64,000 nucleotides of DNA. Origin: Pseudopyrenochaeta lycopersici (taxonomy: Eukaryota > Ascomycota > Dothideomycetes > Pleosporales > Pseudopyrenochaetaceae). Every line of letters starts with the position of its first letter. Position 1 is the first letter of the stretch. A model generated the notes under the pieces. The model was not told the DNA's origin, ran no database searches, and worked only from the letters and a program-made list of their open reading frames with translations. A program made the position numbers and the translations under genes. Below are positions 49,997 to 62,004 of this stretch, piece by piece. The stretch spans positions 310,001 to 374,000 of the forward strand of contig NHZP01000013.1 of the NCBI GenBank assembly GCA_003313425.1, given 5' to 3'.

Positions 49997-51057
49997 GTTC
50001 AAAATTGTTGGGTTGCTTTCTGGAGACGTTGCGGCATCCTTATGTAGTGAATTAATCCGGGTGCCGGTTGAGATGCCCCGAAGCACCGAGCGGGCAGCCA
50101 AGCCTCTCCGCGTTTGCGGTCCAGTTGCATGTACTTCCGTGCGAACGACATGGGCACTGTTCTGTATCAGGCATGACTCCCAAGTAATTGATATCACCCG
50201 TGCCGCATTTACCAGGTTTGTGGTCAATCATGGAGTTGATACGCGGGGAAGTCCATGTTCTGCCAAGCACGCTAGTGTATTTGACTTTGATGAGATCCTG
50301 GAAAGCACCATAGTCGGTGCCTGCGGCCAAATCTCTTTTCTACTTAATTCCGATGAAGACGTATGACGAACAAGGTACTGGAGAGGGGTTTCGGGCAATT
50401 CTCATATATTGGGTTTAAGACCGGCGGGATAGACGACTTCCTCTCGTTCTGCGTTGCTCACTCCTGGATGCTCGACAGCAGCTGAGAACCGTTTTTCACA
50501 TCGAAGCCTGGGGAAGGAAACACTTTCTCCGTTAGTCTCCGTTAGAGCTGTCGCAAGATGGTTGGCCCATATCGCAATGCCCTTTGCTGGTACTACACTG
50601 GTATGCACCAAAGTACTCTAGTAGCGAACCGCTTGGTCATTCATGAATGAACACGCCCCATCTAGGATTGGTTCTTATGGGTCTTGGGTCGAATGGCAGT
50701 GCAAAAGAGGTTTACTCTTGACTGTAGCGGCCAGGTTGTGTTGGTGCTGTTTCTGTTTAACAGATTTAGCAGTCCTAATGGTTTTTAGTTCGACTGTGCA
50801 GATTGAGTTCTTGTAATAGATGATGTTCCATATATGCAGAGACTTGGCTTGCGCAAGAATGAGTCAAGAGACAGTTTCCGATATCAGCCGCTCATTGATG
50901 CCGCTAAGCGCTGAGAGCTCCACGAGGTTGAGAATAGACGAGGCTACGCTAAGCGAACAGACCACATCTTATATCTGATGATTCTGATCCCTGCATCATT
51001 TATCTGACAATGTTTTTTTTTTGGCCTCGGGACATGCAACGATCACAATAACATATC
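49997..51057. other. Intergenic region with divergent promoters
   Basis: This contains the promoters of the Zn2Cys6 factor and of the tRNA-ribosyltransferase. An open frame at 49983-50366 has no domain. A T-run lies at about 51013-51022. Nothing else is recognised. Confidence 0.5.
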
Positions 51058-52587
51058 ATGGCACCCGGTCCTATGCCCTCGGCGCTCACCTTTGAGCTAC
51101 TGGGGAAGTGCTCGGTATGTTGCCGCTTAGCAAAAGTCGCCGTAGCTTCTCACATGGCAGGTCACCAAAGCGCGGGCTGCAACGCTCCATCTGCCCCACG
51201 GTCCTGTGCCCCTCCCCATTTTCATGCCCGTGGCGACTCAGGCTTCGCTCAAGGGCCTCACTCCAGACCAGCTTGAAGATCAAGGGTGTCGGTTATGCCT
51301 GAACAACACATATCATTTGTATGGCGATTGTTGAATCATTGCGCCGCTCGACGCTGACATGTGGGAGAGGCCTTAAGCCAGGACAAGCCACTCTTGATGC
51401 CATAGGCGGTGCGCACAAGCTCCAGTCATGGCCACACAACATTCTCACAGGTGCCAGCCCCGCTTCAGTCATAATGGGGAAGAACAAAGGTGCTGACTGC
51501 TGCAGATAGTGGTGGGTGGGTGATCCCTCCGCCTTCCCTGGCCAACGAGCCGCAGCTGACAGCCACGCCAGCTTCCAGATGGTGTCGCTGTTGAAGCTTG
51601 CCAAGGTGACTGAAGAGGGCGTACGCTTCCTCAGTCCCCACGATGGCTCGCCCATGCTGCTCACGCCCGAACACTCCATCTCTCTCCAGAACTCCATTGG
51701 CTCCGACATCATAATGCAGCTCGACGACGTCATCGCAACCACCTCGCCCGACCTTGCGCGAATGAAGGAAGCCATGGAGCGCTCTGTGCGGTGGCTGGAT
51801 CGCTGCATACAAGCCCACAAGTACCCCGAGAGGCAAAATCTCTTCTGCATCATACAAGGAGGGCTCGACTTGGACTTGAGGAGGGAATGCACCGCCGAGA
51901 TGGTGGCGCGGGATACTCCAGGCATTGCGATTGGCGGTCTGTCAGGCGGCGAAGAGAAGGACGCATACTGCAAAGTCGTCGACACGTGCACTGGACTGCT
52001 TCCTGAAAAGAAACCCAGATATGTCATGGGCGTGGTACGTCAAATTCACACCTTGCTGGCTCATCCTTCCTGACCGAAATAGGGCTATCCTGAGGATCTG
52101 GTAGTGTCTGTAGCGCTCGGTGCAGATATGTTTGACTGCGTATGGCCAACAAGAACTGCTGTAAGTCTCTCACTGTCTCCTGCAGCTTCCAAATACTGAC
52201 CAGGTTAAGCGCTTCGGCAACGCCATCACAGCCAAGGGTGTCCTCAATATCCGCAATGCTGTCTACTCCGAAGACTTTGGTCCAATCGAGGAAGGCTGCA
52301 AGTGTACTTGCTGTCGCCCAACATCCGAAGGCGGCTTAGGCATCACTCGAGCCTACATCTATCATGTTACTGCCAAGGAGACTGCCGGAGCGCATCTGCT
52401 GACAATGCACAATGTGCATTACCAGCTCAACTTGATGAGACTGGTACGGGAAGCTATCATGGACGACCGTTACCCGCAGTTTGTCAAGGATTTCTTCGGC
52501 AAGCTGTACAAGTGGGAGAAGGAGAGGTATCCACAATGGGCCGTAACAGCGCTGAAAGGTGTGGGTGTGGACCTGATGATTGACTAG
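51058..52587 (+). CDS. QTRT1: Queuine tRNA-ribosyltransferase catalytic subunit (TGT)
   Basis: Seven exons (51058-51114, 51161-51318, 51368-51450, 51506-51515, 51572-52034, 52083-52160, 52210-52587) join to 408 residues. The enzyme swaps guanine-34 for queuine in the GUN-anticodon tRNAs. Visible hallmarks are [24 protein letters not shown], the active-site DSGGFQ, the second conserved segment [15 protein letters not shown], and the zinc site CKCTCC with a later His. Exon 4 is only 10 nt and encodes the DSGG core of the active site; skipping it would destroy both frame and activity. Fungi that keep TGT rely on salvaged queuine. The gene is housekeeping and unrelated to the neighbouring catabolic locus. 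Confidence 0.96.
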
Positions 52588-52825
52588 AATAGACAAGCAA
52601 ATACACAACTCCATAGATTAAACATCATACTCTAGGCCATGTCCCTATCTTGGAGGTACGTGGAGATACCAGGCATAATCTACTATACCCACCACGATAT
52701 AGGGTCATTTAGTGAGATGTACTTTTTCATGTTATTACAAAAGGAACGATAGTTGACAATATTTACATAGCGTATCAATAGGTAAGAAACACGACGCACT
52801 CAGATAAAGTCGTCGCAATCAACAC

Positions 52826-54212
52826 TCACACCCCGGCCTTCCCATATTCCGGGGGAGTCCACGCCGTCGTCGGCCCAAACGCGGGCAGCAGCCCTCCCAC
52901 CAAACCCCCCAGTTTCATCGCCAACGGATGCGCCAGCATGCCCGTCACTGTGTTGAAAAAGCTGATTCCCCACTCGGTCTGCGGATTTGCGATTTGCGGT
53001 GTACCTGGAAGAAGTTTCTGGGCTTTGTCGATGAAGGGCCTGGCGACTTTTTCAAAGTTGGACAGTGCGAGGGGAATGTTAGTGGGGTTTCGGGAGAGTT
53101 CGCCGGCGAGAACGTAGGCGCCTACTATAGCTGAGCCGGTGCCCTGTTTGCATGTTAGGATGCACGATTATGGGAAAAGGAGAATGGGGTTTACTTACAA
53201 CTCCTGATATCGGACTAGGACACCAGGCTGCATCACCAACTAATACCACATGTCCCTTTACCCATGTATCCATCTTTACCTGCGCAATCTGCTGCATGTA
53301 GAAATCATCCGCTTTCTTCATTCCCTCGAGGACTCTTTCCGTCTGCCATCCCGCGCCTTGGAATTCCTTCTCGAACCACGCTTCCTGCTGCTGGCGCGTT
53401 CCCTCTTTGAGCAACCGTTCGATTTCGTCAAAGCGCGAAAGATTGCTATCTGTGACAGCAATGTATGCACGTGTGGTGCCGTACTGATCGGGCCGTAAAA
53501 GGAAAAGCCGACCTCTTGGCGCATTGAACCACTGCGCAAACTTGGTATCTTGGTCGGTCCGTGGGATGGTGAATAAAGCCGCGTACTGACCCAGGCGGTA
53601 TAGGTAATCGTCGTTCTTGGGGCCGTGGCCAAAGACTAGTCTGCGTGTCCGAGACGTCATGCCATCTGCCCCCACGACCAGGTCGAATTCCGACACTGGG
53701 AGGGAATTTTTAAATGTAACTTCTACTTTACTAGACTCCTTCTCTTCCACGGCGGTGATCATCTCGTCAAAGACATATTTGATGTTTGGTAAATCTTTTG
53801 TGGCTTCATAAAGAATCTTAGCCATATCGCCTCTTAAAATTTCGAATTCCGATGTCACTTTAATATCTTGATTAGTATCTTGCCGAAAAATTTATGTGAG
53901 GATTAGCGTACTACTCTGCTGTTCCACATTCCCAGTCACCGGAAACGAAGCCTTCCGGACCCCATCGGCATACACAAACTCCATGCCTAGCTCCGTCGTC
54001 GTCATCTCCCTGACCTTGTCGAGTAATCCCATTCGCTTAATAATAGGCACGGAGGTAGATCTTAGGTCAATTGCTTGTCCGCCAAGTCTCGGTTCAGGAG
54101 CGCGTTCGAGAATGGTAATTTGTGAGGACGGCAGGAACTTGTGCAGCCAGAATGCGAGACAGGGGCCAGTAATACCGGACCCTGATATCAGGATGTTGAG
54201 AGGAGATGTCAT
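52826..54212 (-). CDS. FAD-dependent monooxygenase (salicylate-hydroxylase/TetX-like, group A)
   Basis: Three exons (54212-53912, 53866-53199, 53143-52826) join to 428 residues. FAD motifs are in order: ISGSGITGPCLAFWL (dinucleotide fold), the DG motif VVGADGMTSRTRR, and the GD motif VLVGDAAWCPSPISGVG, which is split by the second intron. There is no N-terminal signal; the flavin fold starts within ten residues of the Met. Group A monooxygenases hydroxylate aromatic or related substrates with NAD(P)H. No partner genes of a pathway are evident on either side, so the role is open: detoxification or aromatic catabolism. Confidence 0.93.
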
Positions 54213-54908
54213 TTTGGAGGAGAAGATTGTTCAATGTCCAAAGAAGGAAGAAGAGGCCAAGTTCAGCTGAAGTCGCAGAAATTTGGTCCAGCTGAGGATT
54301 ACTTATATCACCAGCGAGCCGAGCCACACGGCTGCATCGAGTGTCTATATACTTTTGCACTTTTCACTGCGCCTCGGAGTCGCATTTCTAGGGTTGCGGA
54401 CGATTCTCACGGTACCTTATCGAAGAAGGGAGTACAGAAAGATCGATTCAGGGTCTACTGACGTCATGATCTTGTCCGCCATCGAAACAAAGCCCGTGAA
54501 ATCGTGTAGTAGAAGCGAAGTTCAGCACTAGATTTTGCAAAATACTAGGAATGCAGGTACATCCTATCATGTCGTTCGAGGATCTCTTGGCGCTTGTCTA
54601 AGATCCGACGCCTACATTTCGTACAGGATGCGAGAGTGCAGAAGGGGCACCGAGAACACCGAGCCTCCGTGATTGGCTGGACCCAGTCCATGGAGGTCAG
54701 ACATTTGCTCTCCGGTCAACCTTCCGACAGACAACATAATGACACAGCGAGCGTGTGGGTTATGTAGCCATGCACGATTGTTTGAATAAGATCATCTATA
54801 ATAACTACGCGTTGGGAACTATACACATGCGAGAATGTGATCACTGCTACGCTATTGAAGCGCCCACCACCTCTATTAATTTCAAACGAAGATAGCGAAG
54901 CTAATCAT
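54213..54908. other. Gap between FAD monooxygenase and aminopeptidase
   Basis: This is the promoter of the monooxygenase and the 3' flank of the aminopeptidase. No gene is seen. Confidence 0.5.
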
Positions 54909-56529
54909 CTAAATGAACAGCTTTGAACCGTGGTACTTTGTCTCGTTTTCATAGGCATTCGAGGCGACGGTGAGATTTCGCTTGGGGAAGCCCTTGAAAG
55001 AACGGGCATAGGTGGCAACAGAATGCGCAATGAGCTACAAGATATTAGCATATCTCAGTAGGAATTTCCAAGTGAAGTGCTGACCTTAGTGTTTACGATC
55101 CAGGCAGTTACGTTGACGTTACCGACGTCGTCACATAGCTGGTGGTAGCATGGGTCATACCAGTCGCCAGCCTTGCCACCGAACTGCTCTACCTCGTCCT
55201 TCGTCTTGATGCCTTCAGCTCCTGTTGCAATACCGCCTCCTGGAATACCGTTACGGATGAAGCCATCGTAGTCGCTACGTCCGTCGAAGGGGATGAAAGT
55301 GTAATTCAAAGCCTGATCCTCGTACCACTTGATGTACAAATCACGCAACTCCTCTGATCCATTCGGGTTCAGAGCATTGGTGGCATTATAAATCTGATAC
55401 GCAAAGTTCGGGCTGGCCATCATGTCATAGTCCATGAAGAGACGAATCTTCTTGTTCTCTTCCTCTGGAAGCGAATAAACATAGTAATCGGAGCCGAGGA
55501 GACCTTCCTCTTCGCCTGCCCACCAAGCGAAGCGGACGCAGTTGCTGACATTGAATTTGGTAAGCTGAGTAGCAACTTCCAAGAGCGAAATTGTGCCTGA
55601 TCCATCGTCGTTGATCCCAGGGCCTTCTGTTACACTGTCGCTGTGTGCTCCAAGCATAACACAATTGTCTGGGTCCCCTTCTGTGGTTTGTGCGATGATG
55701 TTGACGGTAAGTATCTGGTTAACTTCAGCGTCGATGTAGGCGATGCCATCAACCCGCTTTCCCTTTCCGAGCTTTTCAAGGACTGGTTCAGCCTCTTTAC
55801 CGGAGAGACCAAAAGTGGCGATATGGTCTGGTGATGGGGTTCCTAGGGTTCCCGAAACAGGGTCTTTATCGTAGTTGTAGACCACTGCAGCAACAGCACC
55901 CTTTCGACCAGCGTGTTTGGACTTGGTACCGAAAGGGCATACTCCACGCTTGATGAAGGCAATGTTACCTGCGACTGAGTCAGGAAAGTCGGATGCTTGA
56001 CAGCCCTCATTCGAAACAAGAACAAAGTCCCCATGTACTGGCTCCTTGTCCTTTGTTGGTGGCGTCAAACCCATAGGTGCAGCTGATTTAGGAACATGAT
56101 CACCGATTACCAAACGTGACTCAAAGACATTGCCAGAGACAGCCGGGAAAGATTGATTTGAAAGAGTGTAATAGTCTCCAAGCTGGAGGATAGTTTCGTA
56201 GATGTAAGAGAGGGTCCCGATGTGGCCTGCACAATGATTAACATGACATATCCACAGAACACGTGCGCAGACCTACCAGCACTCCCGATGACTCTTGTAG
56301 GGTGGTTGTATTCTGCTTCGCCTAGCTTCGCGATCTCATACAACTTCTTCGCACGTACCATCAGCCTGTCGCCGCTGATGAGGTCCTGGAGCTCTGTTGA
56401 GTTGACCAGGGGCTTCGTTTCATTGACATGACCGATAGGCGCCGGGTTGTTTGACAGCAGAAACGGGATCTGGAACGCTGTTGCGCCTGTCAGGGCTGCG
56501 CACAGCGCAAAGCCCGATTTGAAAACCAT
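54909..56529 (-). CDS. Secreted M28 aminopeptidase with PA domain (LAP2/aminopeptidase-Y-like)
   Basis: Three exons (56529-56277, 56226-55085, 55034-54909) join to 506 residues. A signal peptide (ending near GATA) and a short propeptide precede a protease-associated domain (SNEGCQASDFP, IAFIKRGVCPFG, at about residues 140-240). The M28 zinc site follows: GAHSDS, GINDDGSG, WAGEEEGLLGSDYY, DYDMM and CYHQLCDD supply the His, bridging Asp, catalytic Glu, further ligand and last His. Many NxS/T sites suggest glycosylation. It trims N-terminal residues from extracellular or vacuolar peptides. Length and layout are normal for the family. Confidence 0.96.
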
Positions 56530-57739
56530 TTTGGCGATGATCAATGTGTAACGTGCTTGAGGTGATATGAATGAACGATGTTTGATGGATGAGTCGCTCA
56601 GTTGCCATGACGCCAGATGCCAAGGCTCGCACGCGCCTTCCACGATAACGCCTGTCCACGTGCCGATAACCAGCTGATATCAAAATCGTGATATCTTGGG
56701 CCTTCAGCACCCAGAGATTTTGGCTGCTTGTTGGGTCATTCGTTGGCGAATAGGGTATGTAACGATGGCATCCATCCCAAGCGCCGATACTACAACGCAT
56801 GGCCGCACTCCAGCCATAGGAATTAGCATACAGAATATCACAGAACGTGCACTTTATGGAAGAATATGAATGGGGCAGACGTGAGGGTCCAGGCGGCTGA
56901 AGGAGGCTGAGCATCCGTCATATAATCTGGTAAATTGATGGGATTCGTGATGGCAATCGGCCCTATTCTACGCTTGTCAGTGCCGCGAGAACGTTGCTGG
57001 AGCGCATCAACGGCTCCTCCATGATGAAACGAAGCGCTGCCACGGCATCTCGAAGCATGTATTGAAGAAATAGGCAGCCATCAATTGAGAACAAGCTAGA
57101 ACGGGTGCTGTGGAGTTTTCCGCCGTTTCTGAAGTTGAGTGTGGAGACAGGATCGCGGGCCGCCCGTGACATCACGGTGCATTTGTGGAGTTGAAACTTG
57201 GTTCGGGAATCTAGTTCGTGCAGCCAAGGGGGTCAAGCATCGCTAGGCAAGGCACGCGATGCTTAGTGACGTGTCCAGCGCGATCAAGCACCACAATAGA
57301 CAGGCTTGAGAAACAGGGTCGCTCACCGACAGCGAATGAAATTGGTGGGATTCCGCGCATTGGTCTAATTGTGCTACAGGAGGTTGGCGGTTGGCGACTA
57401 GACCGACCGCAGCAGTGAAGCAGCAAATCCAAGCGCGGATCGCTGCACGTTCGAATCGGGCACTCCTGCACCTCATAAACAAGGAACTACATCACCCAGA
57501 ATGACGGCCATCCTACTTTCACTCTCAGGGTCTTGGAGCCTTTTTCTTCTTTTCTCCTCCTGCTCAGTTATATTTCCCTGCCTGCGTGCAGCCCCACAGC
57601 GCTCAATCACTGCAGACTAATCTATACGCGCACCCTGAAACAGCAATCCTCGTCTCCATCAGCGCAGTCAATGCCCTTATATAGCGGCCTTTGACCCCAA
57701 ATTGCACTCCCAACAACACATTTCACGCACACCATATCC
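56530..57739. other. Intergenic region with divergent promoters
   Basis: This 1.2 kb contains the promoters of the aminopeptidase and the Ca2+/H+ exchanger. A TTCGAATC T-loop-like string near 57453 has no tRNA around it. No gene is seen. Confidence 0.5.
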
Positions 57740-59273
57740 ATGGCACACTCACGAACCTCACGAGAGTACGCCAACGGCCGCGCCTCAAGAGACTACTACA
57801 ACGAACGGTCGTCACGAGAGTACCCTTCTGAGAAGCCATCCCGTGCCGTGGATCGACACTCGGTCGATCGACGAGAGAGACGCCGCCAGTCTCTGCCAAC
57901 ACATAACCACAATGGACATGCAGTGACCAAAGGCATCCACCCTGAGGGTGAGAGTGGCAGGAGAGGTTTCAACCCCCTCAAGTTCCTCGTTATCGCTGGT
58001 AAGAGTAGTAGCACGCCGTCCATGATGGTCAACTGCCTATGGCCTGTGGTTCCTGTTGCGATTGCATTGGTACGTATACTGTCCAACGTGAGTGCGAGTG
58101 GACGGACGCTCACTTTTCCTGTAGCACTTTGCGCGTCCAAAATGGCATCTCGCCATATTCGTTACGAACTACATTGCTATGCTCCCCGCTGCCAATCTCC
58201 TGGGTTTCGCTGGTCAGGAACTCTCCCGCAAGATTCCCCAAAAGTCATTCGCAGTCGTGCTTGAAACAACCTTGGGTTCGGTCGTCGAGATCATCCTCTT
58301 CATGGTGTTGCTGAAGACGTCTAAAGGAGACGCAAATGTCCATGTCATCAAAGCTGCCATTCTAGGCTCGATTTTGGCCAATCTGCTGCTATGCTTAGGG
58401 GCGTGCTTTATAGCAGGTGGTCTCAAGCGTGACGTCCAGGAGTTCCACGAGGCTGTCTCGGAGTCTGGCAATGGATTAATGCTTGTCGCCTCTAGTATGT
58501 AACTGTTCTTCCTCTAGTGCTCCAAGATACTAACCTAAGCAGTGGCTTTGGTCCTCCCTGCGGTCTTCTACAAATATCTCTACAGCAACCCCGACTACGC
58601 TGCCGATTCTGCACTGATTGGCTATCACACTCTCAAGATCTCTCGCGGCGTAGCGATCATCTCGCTTGTCGGATACCTTATCTACGTTGCCTACCAAACC
58701 ATTTCGCACGACGGCCTATTCCATGAGATTTACGAAGCAGATGATCATAAGGACAAGGACCGCCATGAGGAGCTAGCAAAGCCCAAATTGACTTTGACCG
58801 AAGTCATTGTTGCTCTTCTCATTTCCTTAGCTTGCGTCTCTTTGATCGCCATCTTCCTTGTTCAGCAAATCCCGTACATTGTTGAGCGAGGCGTCAGTGA
58901 CGCATTTATTGGTCTTATTCTCGTCCCACTTGTTGAGAAAATTGCGGAACATCTCCTCGCTATCGATGAAGCATACGACGACCAAATCAACATGGCTCTT
59001 GCACACGTCATGGGTGCTTCCATACAAACTGCGCTGCTGAATGCGCCCCTTGTCGTTCTCGTCGGCTGGGGCATCGGAGTACATATGGACTACAATTTCG
59101 CCATGTTCGATGCGGTTGCACTGGTCCTCGCTGTCCTGACTGTCGGCTCCTTCCTGCGCGATGGGAAGTCGAACTACCTCGAGGGCACGCTCTGCGTCAT
59201 GGTGTACATCATCATCGCGATATGTGCGTACTACTTCCCAAATCCCAAGGGTCATGGAGGGGGTGGTCACTAG
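57740..59273 (+). CDS. Ca2+/H+ exchanger (vacuolar VCX1/CAX type)
   Basis: Three exons (57740-58069, 58125-58494, 58543-59273) join to 476 residues with about 11 membrane spans. The Arg/Ser-rich ~75-residue N-terminal tail is cytosolic. The two alpha-repeats typical of CAX proteins are visible: the first around FAVVLETTLGSVVEIILF, the second around GLILVPLVEKIAEHLLAI, each with the acidic residue that binds Ca2+. The C-terminus is Gly/His-rich. Members use the vacuolar proton gradient to store calcium. The segment WPVVPVAIAL before span 1 confirms no intron is missing in exon 1. Confidence 0.95.
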
Positions 59274-59693
59274 TTCGAAGTTGTTGTCGGTTCAGAGAAC
59301 GAACAGCTGGCTTTAATGCTTTACCTTCTAGATTGGAACTTGTATGGATTGGGGAGGTTTTTTTTGTTTGCGTGCTTGTCGACCGAGCGAGTGAGCGACT
59401 GCGATGTTCATCTTTGTACATTATCTTTTCATCATATTTAGCGAGCGGCAGATACCAATGCAATGACCCAATGTTCACATAGCTCGACTTGGCAAATGTT
59501 CAGGCCCTTTGATTTCATGTTTGTTTTGGCGCTATGCCTCTTTCACACTAGCACCCGCACGGGCCCGCCCACACCTCGCTAAACTGTCAATATCGCAAAT
59601 CGACAACTTCTCTTCTGCAGCGACCAAACTAACTCGACAGCCACCGCCCTTCCCTCTCACGACCTCTTCCAACGATCACATAAAGTCGCCAAC
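59274..59693. other. Gap upstream of RPS17
   Basis: This is the 3' flank of the exchanger and the promoter of the ribosomal gene, with pyrimidine-rich patches near the start (59640-59670), as is common for ribosomal protein genes. Confidence 0.5.
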
Positions 59694-60483
59694 ATGGGTC
59701 GTGTCCGAACAAAGACCGTCAAGAAGTCCGCCAAGGTCATCATTGAGCGGTACTACCCCAAGCTCTCCCTGGACTTCGAGACCAACAAGAGGATCTGCGA
59801 TGAGGTGAGGAGCATACAGGATTGCTGAAGGCACAAGGAATACTAATTTGCATTTGAACAGATCGCTATCATTGCGTCAAAGCGCCTGAGGAACAAGATT
59901 GCCGGATACACCACCCATTTGTACGTTGGATCCTGCTGCGGTGAGCGGTTGCGGTGGGAGGAGTGACGGTGCGAGCGATCATGAATCACGAAAGACAGAG
60001 TGCTATGCATTGGTGGTTCTGCAACGGTGCATTGCTATCTATGGAGCTGTTCGCTTCCATCTTTCGATGAGCCTTGGTCCTCCACAAGCCACAGCTACCA
60101 GCGCCCACTCTATGCACCCCTGCACATAACAGCACAAATGCTAACTTTCCTTAGGATGAAGCGTATCCAGCGTGGTCCCGTCCGCGGTATCTCCTTCAAG
60201 CTCCAGGAAGAGGAGCGTGAGCGCAAGGATCAATACGTTCCCGAGATCTCGGCCCTCGATTTCTCCCAGCACAGCGAAAATGGCTCGCTCGACGTCGACC
60301 AGGAGACTAAGGACTTGCTCAAGAGCTTGGGCGTATGTTGAATTCATCCTACATTTAACCATCATTGTCGCTAATGCCCAATAGTTTGACAACATCCCCA
60401 CCAACGTCATCGCCGTCTCTCAGCAACAAGTTGTCGAGCGTGGTCCCCGCCGCTTCAACGACCGCAACCAGAACCGCTCGTAA
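59694..60483 (+). CDS. RPS17: 40S ribosomal protein S17 (eS17)
   Basis: Four exons (59694-59804, 59862-59920, 60155-60332, 60385-60483) join to 148 residues. The sequence matches eS17 throughout: [52 protein letters not shown] and [16 protein letters not shown]. It is part of the small-subunit head. The second intron is 234 bp, much longer than the others here. I looked for snoRNA boxes in it and found no convincing pair. The C-terminus is a little longer than in animals and ends RNQNRS. Confidence 0.98.
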
Positions 60484-60941
60484 GCGCGCGATCCGGTCTT
60501 CCTCTTCTCGGTTTACTGAAAACATGGTGTCTGGGAATGGGTTTCTGCCACGACTATGGCATGGTTTTACGGCTATATACGGCGGCATGATGATCAGGAG
60601 TCAATGAAAAGGTTCTCCTCCCCACCAGGTGTCGCTGAGTCCGAGTGTCGCTAGACACAAAGATGATGCTTGATTGCCATTTCCCCATCCCCTATGCTAT
60701 GTGATGTTGGTGTGATGGCCTAATGTTGAAGTGAGATGTAGGTAGAAACACCATTTTGACCAGGTAAGTAAAGGTTTCATTTTAAAATTAAATGACCATG
60801 TGAAAGTGCTCTGCTAGACAGAACTTCATAGTATGTGAATACACAATGCATCAATGTTTATTCGCCCATCAAAGTCGTTTCAACCTCGTTCCCATGATTC
60901 ATTCCCCATGATACATAACCATTATCTGGAAATGACTGCAT
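60484..60941. other. Convergent gap, RPS17 / small membrane protein
   Basis: No gene is recognised. It holds the 3' regions of both genes. Confidence 0.5.
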
Positions 60942-61502
60942 TCATGGCCATGCACCGCTATAGCCTCGGGCTTTGGGGCGTTGCTCTGAATGCACTCCCA
61001 ATAGCCGAACGTCATTCTTCGCCGGCTCTGCTTCACCTCCCAACCCAGCACCCAGTACCGCCAGCCTCAGACTGGACGACTTCAACGACCTACTACTACC
61101 TGGTCGGTCCACCTTCAGCTGAGGTATATCCTTCAGAGGTACAAAGTACTTGCTCCTTCGCGAGTAAATAGTAGGCCCTGGGCCATTCTCCAGCGAGGCA
61201 ATGGAAATATTCTCCTGCGGAGTCTGGGTCATATCGGGGTACCTGTTGGTAATGGGCACCCAGTCGGAGATCATCTTCGATAGTCGACTTCCGTCATTCG
61301 GTAAAGCACTAGCTTCGTCGTCAGCTGCCTTTTGAGCAGCGAGGATATGGCGGCGGTAGATGAAGATGCCGGCTATCATTATGAGGACGGCAATGAGGAT
61401 GGCGATTGCGATACCCGCGTTTTGGATGCGAGTGAGCTACGTTGGTGGTTAGATGGATGGCACTGTTGTGGGAGGGAAGAGTGGAGTTGAACTTACAAGC
61501 AT
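60942..61502 (-). CDS. Small single-pass membrane protein of unknown function
   Basis: The proposed model has a 6-nt first coding exon (61502-61497, Met-Leu), an intron 61496-61437 with good GTAAGT and GTAG ends, and a second exon 61436-60942, giving 166 residues. The second exon opens with an uninterrupted hydrophobic span (GIAIAILIAVLIMIAGIFI), then RRH and a charged cytosolic tail with an SSRSLKSSSLRL patch. Starting instead at an internal Met (61379) would cut the span in half, which favours the two-exon model. The topology suggests a short extracellular end and a regulatory tail. I do not recognise a family. Confidence 0.7.
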
Positions 61503-62004
61503 GTTTGTTGGTTGGTTGATTCTTGTGTTGAGGATTTGTATGAATTTCTTGATTGATTTCTCGTATTTACTAGTGGTACTTGGGGATACACAGGCAATGC
61601 TTTATATAGTGGAAGTAGAAATGCAGGAGAGAGGAAATCTGTAGGGTGGCACGAGAAAGATATAGTAGAGAGGAGCCTGGCAGAAAGCCTTTCACTGCTG
61701 GGGGAAACCAATCATTCCCCTAGATGTAATATGAACACATTCACTGGTTTAACGCTCTCTTGCTATCTAGTACAAGGCTGGATAAAGTGAAAGTGGTACA
61801 TTGGTGGTAGCCGACGGGAAGGGCTAAATCATATCAAAATGAAACTGTCGTAAAATGAGATAAGGCTGCAGAGAATAATATACTCCATAATTGATTGCTT
61901 GAATAGACTAGGTCATAGTGGAGCCTTTTAAGAAACAGTATTCTTTAAGGAAACTTGAGAAAAAAAAAAACAAATCTTGGCTATCTACAACACTGAAAAT
62001 CGTC
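61503..62004. other. Promoter of the membrane protein and 3' flank of the ThDP enzyme
   Basis: This 0.5 kb is AT-rich, with an A-run near 61960-61970. No gene is recognised. Confidence 0.5.

Noticed and set aside
49983..50366. 127-codon open frame on the + strand
   Set aside because: It overlaps the start and promoter of the Zn2Cys6 gene on the other strand and has no domain.
57411..57480. TTCGAATC string resembling a tRNA T-loop
   Set aside because: The flanking bases do not form a good T-stem, and no A-box, anticodon arm or acceptor stem is found upstream.
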